From: Ascochyta rabiei
Taxonomy: Eukaryota; Ascomycota; Dothideomycetes; Pleosporales; Didymellaceae
Assembly: GCF_004011695.2 (NCBI RefSeq)
Contig: NC_082410.1
Span: 682,001-746,000, forward strand
Length of the DNA: 64,000 nucleotides
Direction: 5' to 3'
Below, piece after piece: positions 53,818-64,000 of the stretch. Position numbers and translations under genes: made by a program. The notes below the pieces were generated by a model that was not told the DNA's origin, ran no database searches, and worked only from the letters and a program-made list of their open reading frames with translations. Each line of letters starts with the position of its first letter. Within the stretch, counting starts at the first letter, position 1.

Positions 53818-54713
53818 TTACTCAAAGATATGACGATCCTGGTTGCGAAGGCTGGCACAGTCCAGACGTACATTAACGCGAGGGTCGAATTCTGCTGCCT
53901 TCGAAGAGGGATAAGATAGTATGCGTGGTACCGCATCAGAGTGGCCATGTTTTTCTAGTGCGTGAATGTTGGGTGGATGCGCACACGCATAATCGTTTCG
54001 ATGACATGCTGCTTTGTTCCTATAGCCTCGTAAATTCCAGTTTGCACTACCGCAGTTAGCATTTGAAGTTGTCTTCTGGCCAAGGATGTGAAAGAAATTC
54101 CCCAAAGTACTGCCGGATTGCAACGTTAGTTGTCTTGCGATGCTGGAAGACTGCAAAGTCGAACTGGTAGTTGTAGATGTTGGGGTATCCGGTGCCAAAT
54201 GTTCTGATGAACTGCTCAAGGCCTGAATAGACTGTAGTAGCGCCATCCCATCCACTGCTCATGAAATCTACCGCAGAGCGTTGCGGCATAGTCTTAATTC
54301 GCTCAATTAAGGGCAGCCAATTCCTGCCTACGTTCTGAGTGGGATTGTGCGGTAATGGATTTCTAGACTCTACAGTTAATGACATGAGTACAGCTAGTAT
54401 ACTGCCTTAACTTACGACAGCCATTTACGTGAAAGAGGAAGAGGCGGTTGCATGAGATATCCGGAGTTGAGTGCATCTTTCGGATAGCGAGGGCAAAGAG
54501 CTGCTGTATGAGCTACTGGGTCTCCTGGAAGGTATTGTTATAGGTAGAGAATCTTGACTGCATGATGAGTACTTTTTTAAGCAGCTTCTTGTTTGGGGGA
54601 TGGATGTTTGTGAAGCAGTCATCAGTGGTGCTGTGAGTGAGTTTATTGCGCAGTACTTGCGACCAGGGACTGCTGCGCGCACCCAAGATCTCTGCCGTGC
54701 GCTTAGGACTCAT
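53818..54713 (-). CDS. unrecognised conserved-looking protein, four exons, possibly nonsense-interrupted
   Basis: Proposed exons on the minus strand: 54713-54573, 54512-54416, 54369-54111 and 54046-53818; 241 residues. The last three join cleanly: GTAAGT...CTGTAG (46 bp) and GTACTT...CTAACTGCGGTAG (64 bp, with a perfect branch point). Protein blocks: LFALAIRKMHSTPDISCNRL, RIKTMPQRSAVDFMSSGWDG, GLEQFIRTFGTGYPNIYNYQ, FDFAVFQHRKTTNVAIR, RGYRNKAACHRNDYACAHPP, NIHALEKHGHSDAVPRILSY and ASLRNQDRHIF. The aromatic/Gly-rich composition and the Cys pair look real, but I cannot name the family. The first junction is uncertain: without splicing an in-frame TAG (54513-54515) interrupts the frame, while a 60-bp intron ending exactly at that TAG (GTACTC...CAGTAG) would remove it. 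Confidence 0.5.
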
Positions 54714-54724
54714 AACCCTAACAC

Positions 54725-55276
54725 CTATTCTACAATGACCGCCACTCGCTTGTTAGTGTTGAAATCTGCCGTAGGGTTCGTCGCGGTTTTAGTGACCTCT
54801 TGGGGCACCAGGCCCTTCGCTGGACCGGCGTGGGGAGTAAGAGGCTGCTGCTGCGGTGGTGCTGCAGGTTCTCTACCGTACGCCGTGCCTGCATTTGGAT
54901 CTTCGTCTTGAGGCGTTTCACCTGTGGTTCGGCGATTGCCGTCGGCTGACGTTCCCCAGAAAGGATTGTAACCAGGCTATTGCTGAGATGGTGCTGCAGG
55001 ACGAGGAAAGGGATCAAACCTACGCTCGCGTGGACGATGGGGTGAAGTAACACCATGAGATGAAGAAATACCACGAGACTGAGATGGAACGTTGCTGCCG
55101 GGTGGAGCTGGAGGCGGACGTCGAGGCGGCGACTGTGCACGAGGTTGATCTTCTCCGTAGTAGTCTCGAGACCTTTCATTGTTTCTCTCGCTTTGGCGGT
55201 CAAGCGCTGCTCTTGCATCAGCTTCGCCTTCTGCTCCCTTCTTCTTCAACTTGTCGCGTTGTCGCTTGTTGACCAT
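54725..55276 (-). pseudogene. Pro/Gln-rich basic protein frame interrupted by one in-frame TAG
   Basis: The ATG at 55276 starts MVNKRQRDKLKKKGAEGEAD, then a Pro/Ser/Arg-rich region (QPRAQSPPRRPPPAPPG, GVTSPHRPRERRFDPFPRPA). TAG at codon 100 (54977-54979) follows SQQ. The same frame continues without a break for 83 more sense codons of similar composition (PGYNPFWGTSADGNRRTTGE, PAAPPQQQPLTPHAGPAKGL, KTATNPTADFNTNKRVAV) to a final stop at 54725. The composition is continuous across the TAG and no intron fitting the frame was found, so a CAG-to-TAG change is the simplest reading; readthrough or a base-call error is possible. The N-terminal NKRQRDKLKKK resembles a nuclear or nucleolar basic motif. 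Family unknown. It lies 12 bases from the next minus-strand gene. Confidence 0.5.
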
Positions 55277-56543
55277 TGTGTAGTTGTGTCGATAGCTTTT
55301 GGCGTGACGGTTGGCTGCGCTCAAGGTTGAATTGCAAACGTGGGCTTGCTGCTGAAGAAGGTAGGAGAGGTGACTTGAAACAATGGTGGAGAAGCACTGG
55401 AGAAAGTGTAAGTCAGTGAAAGAGCGGCAACAGTGGCAACAGGCGACAGTGGTGCGTTTGCGTCTTGAGATTGCTATTGGCTCAGGCGCCGTTTGTCATA
55501 GTGAATAAACACGTTGTGTCCTTGCGCAATCCAATCGGTAAATCGCTTTTTGCCTTGCGGCGTCAGGTCCTGTTGGAAAATTCAATAGACGTGCGCAGAT
55601 TGACGTAATTGTCTATCAGACCGAGATATTGAATTGCAAAGGGATGACATATGCCACACATGTGCTCTGGGACCTGATCAAGTGGTTTCGTTCGCTAACC
55701 TTGTATCGATGACTTGGGCTGCCCTCGTGTTAGCATTAGCATATAGAATTTTAGTGATACTAGATTCGACGAGGACAGCATATCGTTGCTGATGAGCTCT
55801 ACGACCGCTCGATATGATCAAGAGCTTGGCAAAGACATGTCATAGACTCGAAAGAACTATCAGTAGTAGTGTTGATAAGTTGGGATTGAAGATCGAGAGC
55901 AGCCGTTGAAGAGTCAAAGGCTGGACTTGATCAGCATTGCACTGGTCAAAACCCGGGAATTTAAAACTTGAGATTTGAAATTCGGAATTCTCAAGGCTGC
56001 TTTTGTTGGTGGCCCATTGTTCTGAGTCAAAATTTGCTGTTGCTGGAAATTGAACTCGTTCTTTCGATCGCGTACTCTTGCCAAAACCTCGGTCGGATCG
56101 GATCGCTGTTTGTGTCGACCATTGCTCATTTCGATCGTTACTCGTTTTGATCACTGTGTTCTGCATCGAACCCGCATCTCCATTCCCATGTTCATGTGCT
56201 ATTACCACTATCTTGAGTCGAATGGTTTGTCGAGATCGCGTGTTCGAAAGAAGGGAAAGCCAACACTGGAGCAATAGAATAAGAGCTGCGCAAGTGCGAA
56301 GAAATAAGAAGTCAACACTGAAGCAATGGAATCAGAGCTTCACAAGCACGAGAAGTCGAGTAGTGGACAAAAAGACATTGTCGAGACTTGATGTTCCAAA
56401 GCCAAATCACGCGTGCTTTCCCGTTCTGCTCTTCATGTGTGCTTTCCTGTTGTGCTCTGCATACGCAAAGCGTGCTTTTCATCTCATGAAAGAAGTAGAT
56501 TTACGCGATTGCAGGTAGATAGACTATTACCATACACAACACT
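55277..56543. other. gene-free interval
   Basis: About 1.27 kb, AT-rich in parts (for example 55950-56050). The ORF at 56078-56518 is unsupported. Nothing I can name. Confidence 0.45.
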
Positions 56544-57059
56544 ATGAACGATTTACCCCCGTTCCTGCAGGACGACGAGTTTGTTATCGAACGCCGGGCG
56601 AACGTCTCGCTCGATGAGAGCGTCGTGCACCAGGTGGTGCCAATACCAGCTACTCTGCGGCAGGATTTCGACGAGATCCTGCCACTAGTATATACTGTGA
56701 TTGCTATGTTTTGTTGCAAATAGACTGACAGTTGGTAATAGAAGGAAGACGAGCCTCCGCGAAAGAAGCAGAAGCAGAAGCAGAAGCAGAAGCAGAAGCA
56801 GAAGCAGAAGCAGAAGCAGAAGCAGAAGCAGAAGCAGAAGCAACCTGCGCAAAGCGAAACGCCGACGCCGTTGTTAGAGTTGGCCCTGGCCGTCGCAAAT
56901 GTCTCCAAGGATACTTTACAAAAACGGACCTGCGTGCAGCAATCCTTGCTGCACACTCTCACATTGTCAACGACACAAGGCTCGACAACCTTCAAGTCAG
57001 TAGATATCCTGGAATCGAGAAGACTGGCGAGTTCGTCAAGCATCGAAGAGGAGGGATGA
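56544..57059 (+). CDS. hypothetical protein with KQ-repeat tract
   Basis: Two proposed exons, 56544-56687 and 56742-57059; the 54-bp intron GTATAT...TAATAG removes two in-frame stops; 153 residues. Exon 1 encodes an acidic, helical region (MNDLPPFLQDDEFVIERRAN, then VPIPATLRQDFDEILPL). Exon 2 begins KEDEPPRKKQKQ, a nuclear-localisation-like motif, runs into about 13 Lys-Gln pairs from a hexanucleotide array, and continues QSETPTPLLELALAVANVSK. The end of another frame (TDLRAAILAAHSHIVNDTRL, GMIPTYRVKKH, ending 57088) also looks protein-like, so the repeat may have changed length by a non-multiple of three or further splicing may occur. No family recognised. Confidence 0.35.
56765..56842. repeat. 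GAAGCA hexanucleotide array, 13 copies
   Basis: Thirteen perfect GAAGCA units. All six frames are open through it (KQ, EA, SR on plus; LL, CF, AS on minus), which explains long ORFs of strange composition on both strands. Confidence 0.97.
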
Positions 57060-57227
57060 TCCCAACCTATCGAGTCAAAAAGCACTAAACAATCTGGGGT
57101 TACCCCGCATTCCCCGCCCAGCTGCTTCAAGCCATCGCCCTCACACGACACTTTCAGTCTCAATCCTTCACCATTCCACTCTTCACCCCAATTCTCGTTA
57201 TCCAAATCCCTCCTCAAATCGTTCAAG

Positions 57228-58271
57228 ATGAGTGCAATCGCTGACGGCACCGATGGCCCCGTCGACAAGGTCAAGGTGCTGTTTGCCCTCTTCCCTGGCT
57301 ACAACACGCTTGACGTGGCTGGTCCACTCGAGGTCTTGAGTCGCTCTCTTCAGAACCCCAAAGACAAGTGTAAGAAGTCCATTCAATCATGCGTGTCATG
57401 CCTTCGTGGTTGGCTGCTGTCCTAATTGAGCCCTCGCTGACACGTTTCCCAGCCAGCAAGGCTTTTGAGTGCCAATTTGTTGGCCCCGCAGCCGCCATGA
57501 CCTCTGTCCAGGGCCTCACCATCAAGGCTGATATGGACTACGATGACGCCAACGACGAGCTCGAGGATTTTGATGTCATCATCGTGCCTGGCGGTGAGGG
57601 TGTCTTCGAGGTCCTCAAGAACAAGTCCGAGCCTCTCAACCTGCTCGCCAAATACGTCGAGCTGCAGGAGAAGAACCCTGCCAAAGAGCGAACTGTGCTC
57701 GCCATCGACGTCGGCTCCCTCTTGCTTGCCCAGCAGGGTATGCTTGAGGGATTGGCTGCTACAACACACCCAGACTACTACGTCCGCCTGGAGACTCTCT
57801 GTCAAGATGCTGCAAAGCGTGACATGTCCATGCGTACCGACGTCATGGAGGAGCGTTACGTCGTCAACAACGCCCGCTTCGATTTAGGCGAAAACCCTGA
57901 TGACAACCCGTAAGTACAACCCTACATGAATTTAGAGAAGCCTTTCTCACAAAAATAGATACATCATCAAGAAGGACCGCTCGGGTGGAATCCCCGACGG
58001 CACCACGACCCAGAATGGACGCAGAATGTCCATTGCTCGCAAGGGCAGCAACGCCTGGCGTGATTCCCGCCGCCGCGAGTCCATTGCCAGGCGTGCTTCC
58101 ATGCCGCTGGGCGGTATGCGCATTATCACTACTGGTGGTGTTACTGCCGGCCTCGATGCCAGCCTCTACCTGGTTGGTACACTTGCCTCTCACGACTCGG
58201 CTCTCGAGGTCGCTCGCGTCATGCAGTACTCGTGGATCAAGGGCGTTACGGTCGATGCGATCGATGTCTAA
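57228..58271 (+). CDS. DJ-1/PfpI-family protein lacking the nucleophile cysteine
   Basis: Three exons, 57228-57369, 57453-57909 and 57959-58271; introns of 83 and 49 bp; 303 residues. Family blocks: VKVLFALFPGYNTLDVAGPL (first strand and DVAGP turn), FDVIIVPGGEG (conserved GGEG), VLAIDVGSLLLAQQGMLEG (nucleophile elbow), ATTHPDYY and RIITTGGVTAGLDASLYLVG (final helix). At the elbow the expected Cys (as in VCTGS) is Asp, so the usual DJ-1/ThiJ cysteine chemistry is not possible. Before the last block an Arg/Ser insertion carries several PKA-like sites (RRMS, RRRES, RRAS). Probably cytosolic; function unknown. Confidence 0.88.
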
Positions 58272-60113
58272 GCAACATGGCTTGACAACAAAGTTTACGA
58301 TACTGGACTGAAGTGCACCCGGCGAGGGCACCAGAAACGACATGTCGGGAATCTGGAGGATTTACCACGACTCGGGGGATACAACGACGCATCTATAGAT
58401 GCCAACAATTGAAATGATCAAAGTTCACCTTGCTGTGCGAATGCTTGTGAGCTGCGTACCAGGTGAAAGTTCTGCCCAGACATTCCTCTCGGTATTCCTG
58501 TCAAACGCACCGCTGATCTGACTTCGATTTTGCCGTGTATTGGCCGAGCAACGAACGTCCTTGAACACCCTTTTACTGTTGGTATTATTGTTGGTGTCGT
58601 TCTTGTTGTCGCTTACCGAACGATGCAAGACTACAGATTTCGGTTTGACCGGCCAGATCGCTGCTTTCTCCCTTTGATCAGTGTACCTGCCCATCACAGG
58701 TGTGCATGCAGGCTCGGATGGACATCCTCGATATGCTCTAGCACAAATGTATACATCAGGGCTCACAGGACGAAATTCTTCTGGCGAGCGAAACTCGACA
58801 TAGGATGCTCCCATTGGACCAAGGCAAGCGGCAGTCGGCCTCTATCCAGCCCGGTTACTTGTCGATCTGGATTGCATGAAGCTGCCCCATATTTTACGCA
58901 CTAATCGGAACGAGCGACATGGCGAGAACCGTCAAGGATCAGATGCGCAAGGTCTATACTGTGTAGGGCACAACAGACGTCAAGTGCGCACCTCGAGTAT
59001 CAACCACGAGTTCGGCTCTTCTTAACAACAGAAGATCAAGGGCATCGGTCATGTTAACACACTACTGTGTCCACATCGCGTTGTGTGCTGCCACCCGCGG
59101 GACCCGGGCTGTGTATGCACGTGGGCTCTGCAGCACCCGCGATTCCCCTTCGCATCAATTCACGCATTGGCAGATCCAGGATCCTTCTCACGAACACTCC
59201 CGCTCCATAAGCAACATACTGACCCGATGTGGCAGACGGAGCTTCGAGGGAAAATCGCGTGAGAGTCCGTTGCTGTGACAGAAATTCGGTCATGTATCCG
59301 CCTGTTTTTCTTTCGCGCACGACCCCCGAATGTTCGTGGACGTTGCCATATACCTCACAACAAGCTTTCCCTTATACCTTTTAGAGGCCGCGTATGTGAA
59401 GATCTCGAAAACCGAATACAGGATCTGGACACGGCGATTGTTAGCTAAGAAGTAGCGCTTGAAAGCCCCAACAACTGATTTTGGAACGCAGTACCCAAGA
59501 ATTGTGAGCGTCGTACAATAGTGGACGTCAAGCGGCCGGCTCTCTGATTGGCGTGATTGAAAAGCTTGTGTGGGTTCTGCACATTCAGGGTGGCTGTGCA
59601 TCACGTGAAGATATCATAAATCGCTCACAGCTAACCAGCAACAGCTACATGCAAATTGCATTGCACGTGCAGAGCGGCGACGAAATTCCCAATGTGAGCG
59701 CGATTGACACACTACATCCTGCGCTGCGTCTACCTGCTTTGAGATGTGAGCGATTTATCGACAAATCCCAGGACAAAGGCTGGACACCGCTTTGTACCAT
59801 GGCGTCGGCAAAAAACCACAACGGCGATGTGTCCCTTGTAGCATTGCGTCGGGAAGCAGGCGGCGCTGAGTAAAACGCGGGATGCGCGTATCTGGAACGG
59901 CTTCGCAGCCTGGCCTGAAGCGGTTCACTGGCATGTAAGAATATCGAGTCGTGTTTGAGGAAGTTGTATAAATCGCTCATCTTAACTCTATTCGAGTTTC
60001 TTCTTACCTCTTCTCTTCTCTTCCCTCCTTTCACTACTCCGCGTCCCTCTCAATCCCACGGGTCTGCTGTGTAACAGCCAGCTTCCCAGTGCGACTTTCT
60101 CCATTCCTCAAAG
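58272..60113. other. longest gene-free interval in the window
   Basis: About 1.84 kb between the DJ-1-like gene and the ATPase. Short ORFs (58425-58814 minus, 58530-58904 plus, 59553-59873 plus) have no family features or consistent composition. The last ~130 bases are pyrimidine-rich, as expected for the ATPase promoter. I see no repeat, tRNA or transposon signature. Confidence 0.45.
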
Positions 60114-63100
60114 ATGAGCGAAGAGGAAAAACCCGTCCAGCGGATTCGCTTCGATGATGTAGATGAGGAGGCAGGCCAAGGAGCGCATGATCGCGCGTTG
60201 CAGCGTCGTCGGCGCCTTTCGCGCCAGTCAAGTGTTGGCAGTCTCTCGATCCACAGCGCTGGTGGTGGTACAAGGACTGTAGAGCCCGGTACTGCATTGC
60301 CCATCACCTATCGTACACTTTCAATCGAAGTCGACGAGGAGAACCAGAAGAAGCAGTCTGAGGTCAAGCGTGCGAAAGAGAAGGGCACCGTTGATCTAGC
60401 TGTTCTTGAGTGGTACGTACAGTGGAGACCTCTTTGCAAAGCGAAAGTTGATTGAATTTCGATAGGCATACTCTCGAAGTCGAAGAACTATGCAGACGTC
60501 TATCTGTCGATACAAACCAAGGTCTCTCCGAAGATCAAGTCAAACGACGCGTCGGCGAGTATGGCAGGAATAAGATGACACCCCCTCCATCAGGTCTCGT
60601 TAGCAAGATCATAGGCTACTTCTTCGGCGGCTTTGGTAGCATTCTGCTAGGCGCTGGCATTCTTGTCTTCATTGCCTGGAGGCCTCTTGGAGATCCACCG
60701 GCCAAAGCCAACTTGGCACTTGCTTGTGTCTTGATTGCTGTTTGGCTCATCCAGGCTGCTTTCAACGCCTGGCAGGATTGGTCTACGAGCCGAGTGATGG
60801 CTTCCATTGGCACCATGCTCCCTGACCAATGCATCGTCATCCGCAACGGGTCACAAGCCAGCGTATCTGCCTTGGACCTAGTCCCTGGAGACATCATTGT
60901 CATCAAGCAAGGCAACAAGCTACCAGCAGATGTTCGGTTTGTCGAAGTATCCAGCGATGCCATGTTTGATCGATCCATCCTTACCGGTACGTCTCCCACC
61001 CTCCTTCCCAAGCATCATGTAACTGACGCAAGCAGGTGAATCGGAACCCGTTCACGCAACTGTCGAATCTACCGAGGAAAACTATCTCGAGACGAACAAC
61101 ATCGGCATGCAGGGCACCCACTGTATTTCCGGTAGCTGCCTGGGTGTGTGCGTCGCGACCGGAGACAGCACCGTTTTCGGACGCATCGCGAAACTCACAT
61201 CGGACCCCAAAACCGGCATGACACCCCTCCAGAAGGAGATCTTCCGCTTCGTGCTCATCATCTCTGTGTTTATCACATGTGTGGTCGTTCTCATCGTCGT
61301 CCTCTGGTGAGTTACTTTGTCAGTGTTGACACTGGACTTTACTGACCTGATGCAGGGCGGCATGGCTGCGGAAGGACCATCCAGACTGGATCAGTGTTCC
61401 TCTCTTGATTGTCAGTTGCGTATCATGTGCTGTTGCTTTCATCCCCGAGGGTTTGCCTATCGCACTCACGACGAGCTTGACTATTGTTGCCAACATCATG
61501 AGGAAGAACAAGATCCTCTGCAAATCCCTGAAGACTGTAGAAACTCTTGGTTCGGTCTCAGTGATTTGCTCTGACAAGACAGGCACATTGACCAAGGTGG
61601 GTCTTCCTGCATTCTCCAAAGATGAATTATTGCTCACGACTGCACAGAACAGTATGGTCGTTACCGACATCTATGCTGGAGGCGAAGAATACACACCCGA
61701 AGCCGCCCGTGACCTCATGGCCGTCCTGCGATCGGAGAACAACATTGCCGCTCTGTCGAAGAAGAGGGAAGATGTTATAGACCGAATGCGTGTGCTTGCT
61801 GGCCTTTGCAATTCTGGCGAGTTTGACGCTGCCACCATGCATCTTCCTATCGCAGAACGCAAGGTCAATGGCGACGCAACAGATCAGGCTTTGCTTCGTC
61901 TGTCAGAAGCCCTCGGTTCAGTGGCTGCGCTTCGTCAAGATTACAAGAAGGTCTTTGAGATTGCTTTCAACAGCAAAAATAAGTTCATGGTCAGACTCAT
62001 GAGCCTAGCTAACCAAAACGCAACTAGTAACAACACGTGAGTACTATTCGACTGTTGTCGTAGTTTTCCAAATTGACTTTTTCAGGACATTGATGATCAA
62101 GGGCGCACCAGACATCCTTCTTGACCGCTGCGACACCCTTCTCGACGACAAAGGCGAAGCCGTGCCTCTTACTCCTGCCCAATTGTCGCGTATCGAGCGA
62201 ATTAAGGATGACTGGTCTCGTCAAGGCAAGCGCGTCATTTTACTCGCCCAAAAGCCGACTGTCGTACCTTTCTCCGCCAACCATGAGAAGGAGGTCCTTG
62301 TGTCCGCCCGTCAAGGCCTCACCTTTGTTGGTATGGTTGGCATTGTCGACCCACCTCGTGATGAAATTCCTGATGTCGTTCGCATCCTCCGCGGTGCTTC
62401 CATCCGCATTTTCATGGTCACTGGCGACTTCAAGCTCACTGCGCAGGCCATTGCCGAAGAATGCGGCATCATTTCTAACTCTGCACTCGTCGACGACATC
62501 AGCGCTCTTGGCCGTGACGGCAAGATTGGCACCACAAAACAGGCGATTGTTTTGAGTGGCCCCGAACTCATCACCCTGAACGAAGCACAGTGGGACCAAC
62601 TCTGCCAATACCAGGAAATCGTCTTCGCTCGCACCACGCCAGAGCAGAAGCTCCGCATCGTCAAAGAGTTCCAGTCTCGTGAAAACATTGTGGGCATGAC
62701 TGGAGACGGTGTCAACGATGCACCGTCTCTTAAGGCTGCTGACATTGGTATCGCAATGGGCAGCGGTTCGGACATCGCTATCGAAGCCGCTGATATGGTC
62801 CTCCTGGATTCCTTCGCCGCTATCGTTGAGGCCGTCCAATACGGTCGCCTCGTCTACGACAATCTGAAAAAGACCATTGTGTATTTGCTTCCGGCTGGAA
62901 GTTTCAGCGAGCTCTGGCCCGTTATTACAAATGTTGTTTTCGGTATTCCCCAGATCTTGTCCTCCTTTTTGATGGTAAGCCTGAGATAATCTGTCCGTTC
63001 ATACAAATCGACTAAAATTCATAGATCATCATCTGCTGTCTTACCGACTGCGCCGCTGCCATAACCCTCGCCTACGAGAAGCCAGAAGCTGACCTTATGC

Positions 63101-63654
63101 TGCGCCCGCCCCGCAACCCACGCAAGGACCGCCTCGTCAACACGCGCCTCATCTTCCATGCCTACTTCTTCGTCGGTCTAATTCAATGCTTTCTCTCCTT
63201 CACCATGGCATTCTGGTACCTCGAGACACAAGGCATCCCATTCACCGCTATGTGGTTGAAGTTTGGCGAATATGATCCGCGGTACAATAAGGACTACATC
63301 AATGAGAAGGTCAACGTCGCGAGTAGCATCTACTTCGTTACGCTCGTGGTCATGCAATTGTTCAACCTTCTCGCAACGCGCACACGCAGGCTGAGCATTT
63401 TCCAGCAGCCGCCAATCTTCAACAAGGACACGCAGAATTGGCTACTGTTTCCCAGTATGGTGTTTGCGGTTGTTGTCGTGTTCATCTTCTGTTACATTCC
63501 CAGTCTGCAGAATACTATAGATACCAGGCAGGTGCCAGTCGAGCATTGGTTCCTGCCGGCTGCCTTTGGATTTGGGCTGCTGATGCTGGATGAAGCGAGG
63601 AAGTATTGTGTTAGGAGATGGCCACAGGGGTTGCTTGCAAAGATCGCCTGGTAG
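60114..63654 (+). CDS. P-type ATPase, type IIC (Na+/K+-ATPase-like, fungal)
   Basis: Cation-pumping P-type ATPase of the Na,K/H,K (IIC) clade. Seven exons: 60114-60412, 60466-60986, 61036-61306, 61356-61596, 61648-62036, 62086-62974 and 63025-63654; all introns are 49-53 bp; 1079 residues. Visible signatures: TGESEP actuator loop (completed across intron 2), M4 AVAFIPEGLPIALTTSL, phosphorylation motif CSDKTGTLTK, nucleotide-binding MIKGAPDILLDRC, hinge MTGDGVNDAPSLKAADIGIA, and the IIC-type LAYEKPEADLMLRPPRNPRK after M6. M6 reads CCLTDCAAAITLAYE; relative to animal Na,K-ATPase the second acidic residue (TD) is kept but the first ion-binding Asp appears replaced by Cys. The N-terminus (~100 residues) is Arg/Ser-rich with RRRLSRQSS sites, likely regulatory. 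Not an ENA (IID) pump. Confidence 0.94.
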
Positions 63655-64000
63655 ATGGGAGGGCCGTGCATCATAATAATTCCAGTTACTATATTATAGA
63701 GCTCGAAAACAACAGGCTCTTTCTTACAAAAATCACCTTCGTTGTTCAAAGCTCCCCGTCCAAACCTCCCTTTACACATATCCCCCGCGTTCATCTTTTC
63801 GCCTTATACTCAGATTCTGCCGCAGCCATCTTAACGTATGTTGCCTGCGCCAAACATGTTTACTGGAAGGATCTGAACCATACTGAAGTTCGACCTTGGG
63901 AAAATGGCTCTTGAATCAAAAAGTAGCGCTCACATAGAATTAGCCGATATTCCTCTTCTGTGTTGGCAAACGCAGCCATAAATGACGATATCCTCTACCG
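63655..64000. other. ATPase 3' flank to window end
   Basis: About 345 bases. A short ORF ending at 63914 is a shadow. No gene seen. Confidence 0.45.

Noticed and set aside
53676..54255. Minus ORFs 53676-53948 and 53818-54255 as separate genes
   Set aside because: The second is the tail exon of the four-exon model read past its acceptor; the first is out of frame with no features.
54711..54722. CATAACCCTAAC near 54711-54722 as a telomeric relic
   Set aside because: Only one and a half telomere-like units, easily by chance.
56501..57274. 257-codon minus ORF with a Cys-Phe tract
   Set aside because: The tract is only the reverse of the GAAGCA array; flanks have no family features and overlap the better-supported plus-strand exons.
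58425..59873. Short ORFs in the 58.3-60.1 kb gap
   Set aside because: Overlapping on both strands with no domain, signal peptide or splice continuity.

Overview
This is a eukaryotic nuclear window, almost certainly from a filamentous ascomycete (Pezizomycotina), most likely a Dothideomycete. The genes are split by many short GT-AG introns, mostly about 45-85 bp, with recognisable CTAAC/CTGAC-type branch points. Gene order is mixed on both strands with no operons. The recognisable proteins form a typical filamentous-fungal housekeeping set (Ded1-like helicase, Rtc5, Prp17, Nvj2, Aim11, NudC, AP180, Fab1, Gpi17). No tRNA, rRNA, CRISPR array or intact transposon was recognised.

Layout. 0-9 kb: the 3' part of a DEAD-box helicase, RTC5, mitochondrial bL36m, PRP17, and a PIN-like gene behind a minisatellite. 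10-20.5 kb: NVJ2 (two introns), a mitochondrial TPR-like membrane protein divergent from NOP6, MoaE and AIM11, with two gene-poor gaps. 21.7-31.4 kb: a small Thr/Lys-rich secreted protein, nudC, AP180, an Arg-rich unknown and mitochondrial AspRS. 32-38 kb: a 55-residue mini-gene, a frame-disrupted secreted-protein gene, and a very long TPP1/Est3-like shelterin candidate. 38.5-45.7 kb: the 7.1-kb intronless FAB1/PIKfyve gene. 46.6-52.5 kb: a MARVEL protein, a 6PGDH-like dehydrogenase, a beta-lactamase-fold hydrolase and GPI17. 52.5-57.1 kb: a gene-poor pocket holding a duplicated fragment of the GPI17 5' end, an unrecognised four-exon gene, a frame broken by an amber codon and a KQ-repeat ORF. 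57.2-63.7 kb: a DJ-1/PfpI-like gene lacking its nucleophile cysteine and a type IIC P-type ATPase.

The genes do not form a biosynthetic or defence cluster. Several belong to endomembrane and lipid biology (Fab1, Nvj2, AP180, Gpi17, MARVEL) and several to mitochondria (bL36m, AspRS, Aim11, the TPR-like protein). I see no obviously new multi-gene system. The items most worth a second look are the 52.5-57 kb pocket with its GPI17 fragment and interrupted frames, the disrupted secreted-protein gene at 32.6-33.4 kb, the long TPP1-like protein, the active-site-dead DJ-1 homologue, and the small TK-rich secreted protein with a probable GC-AG intron. All exon limits were worked out by hand from splice consensus and reading-frame continuity, without transcript data.
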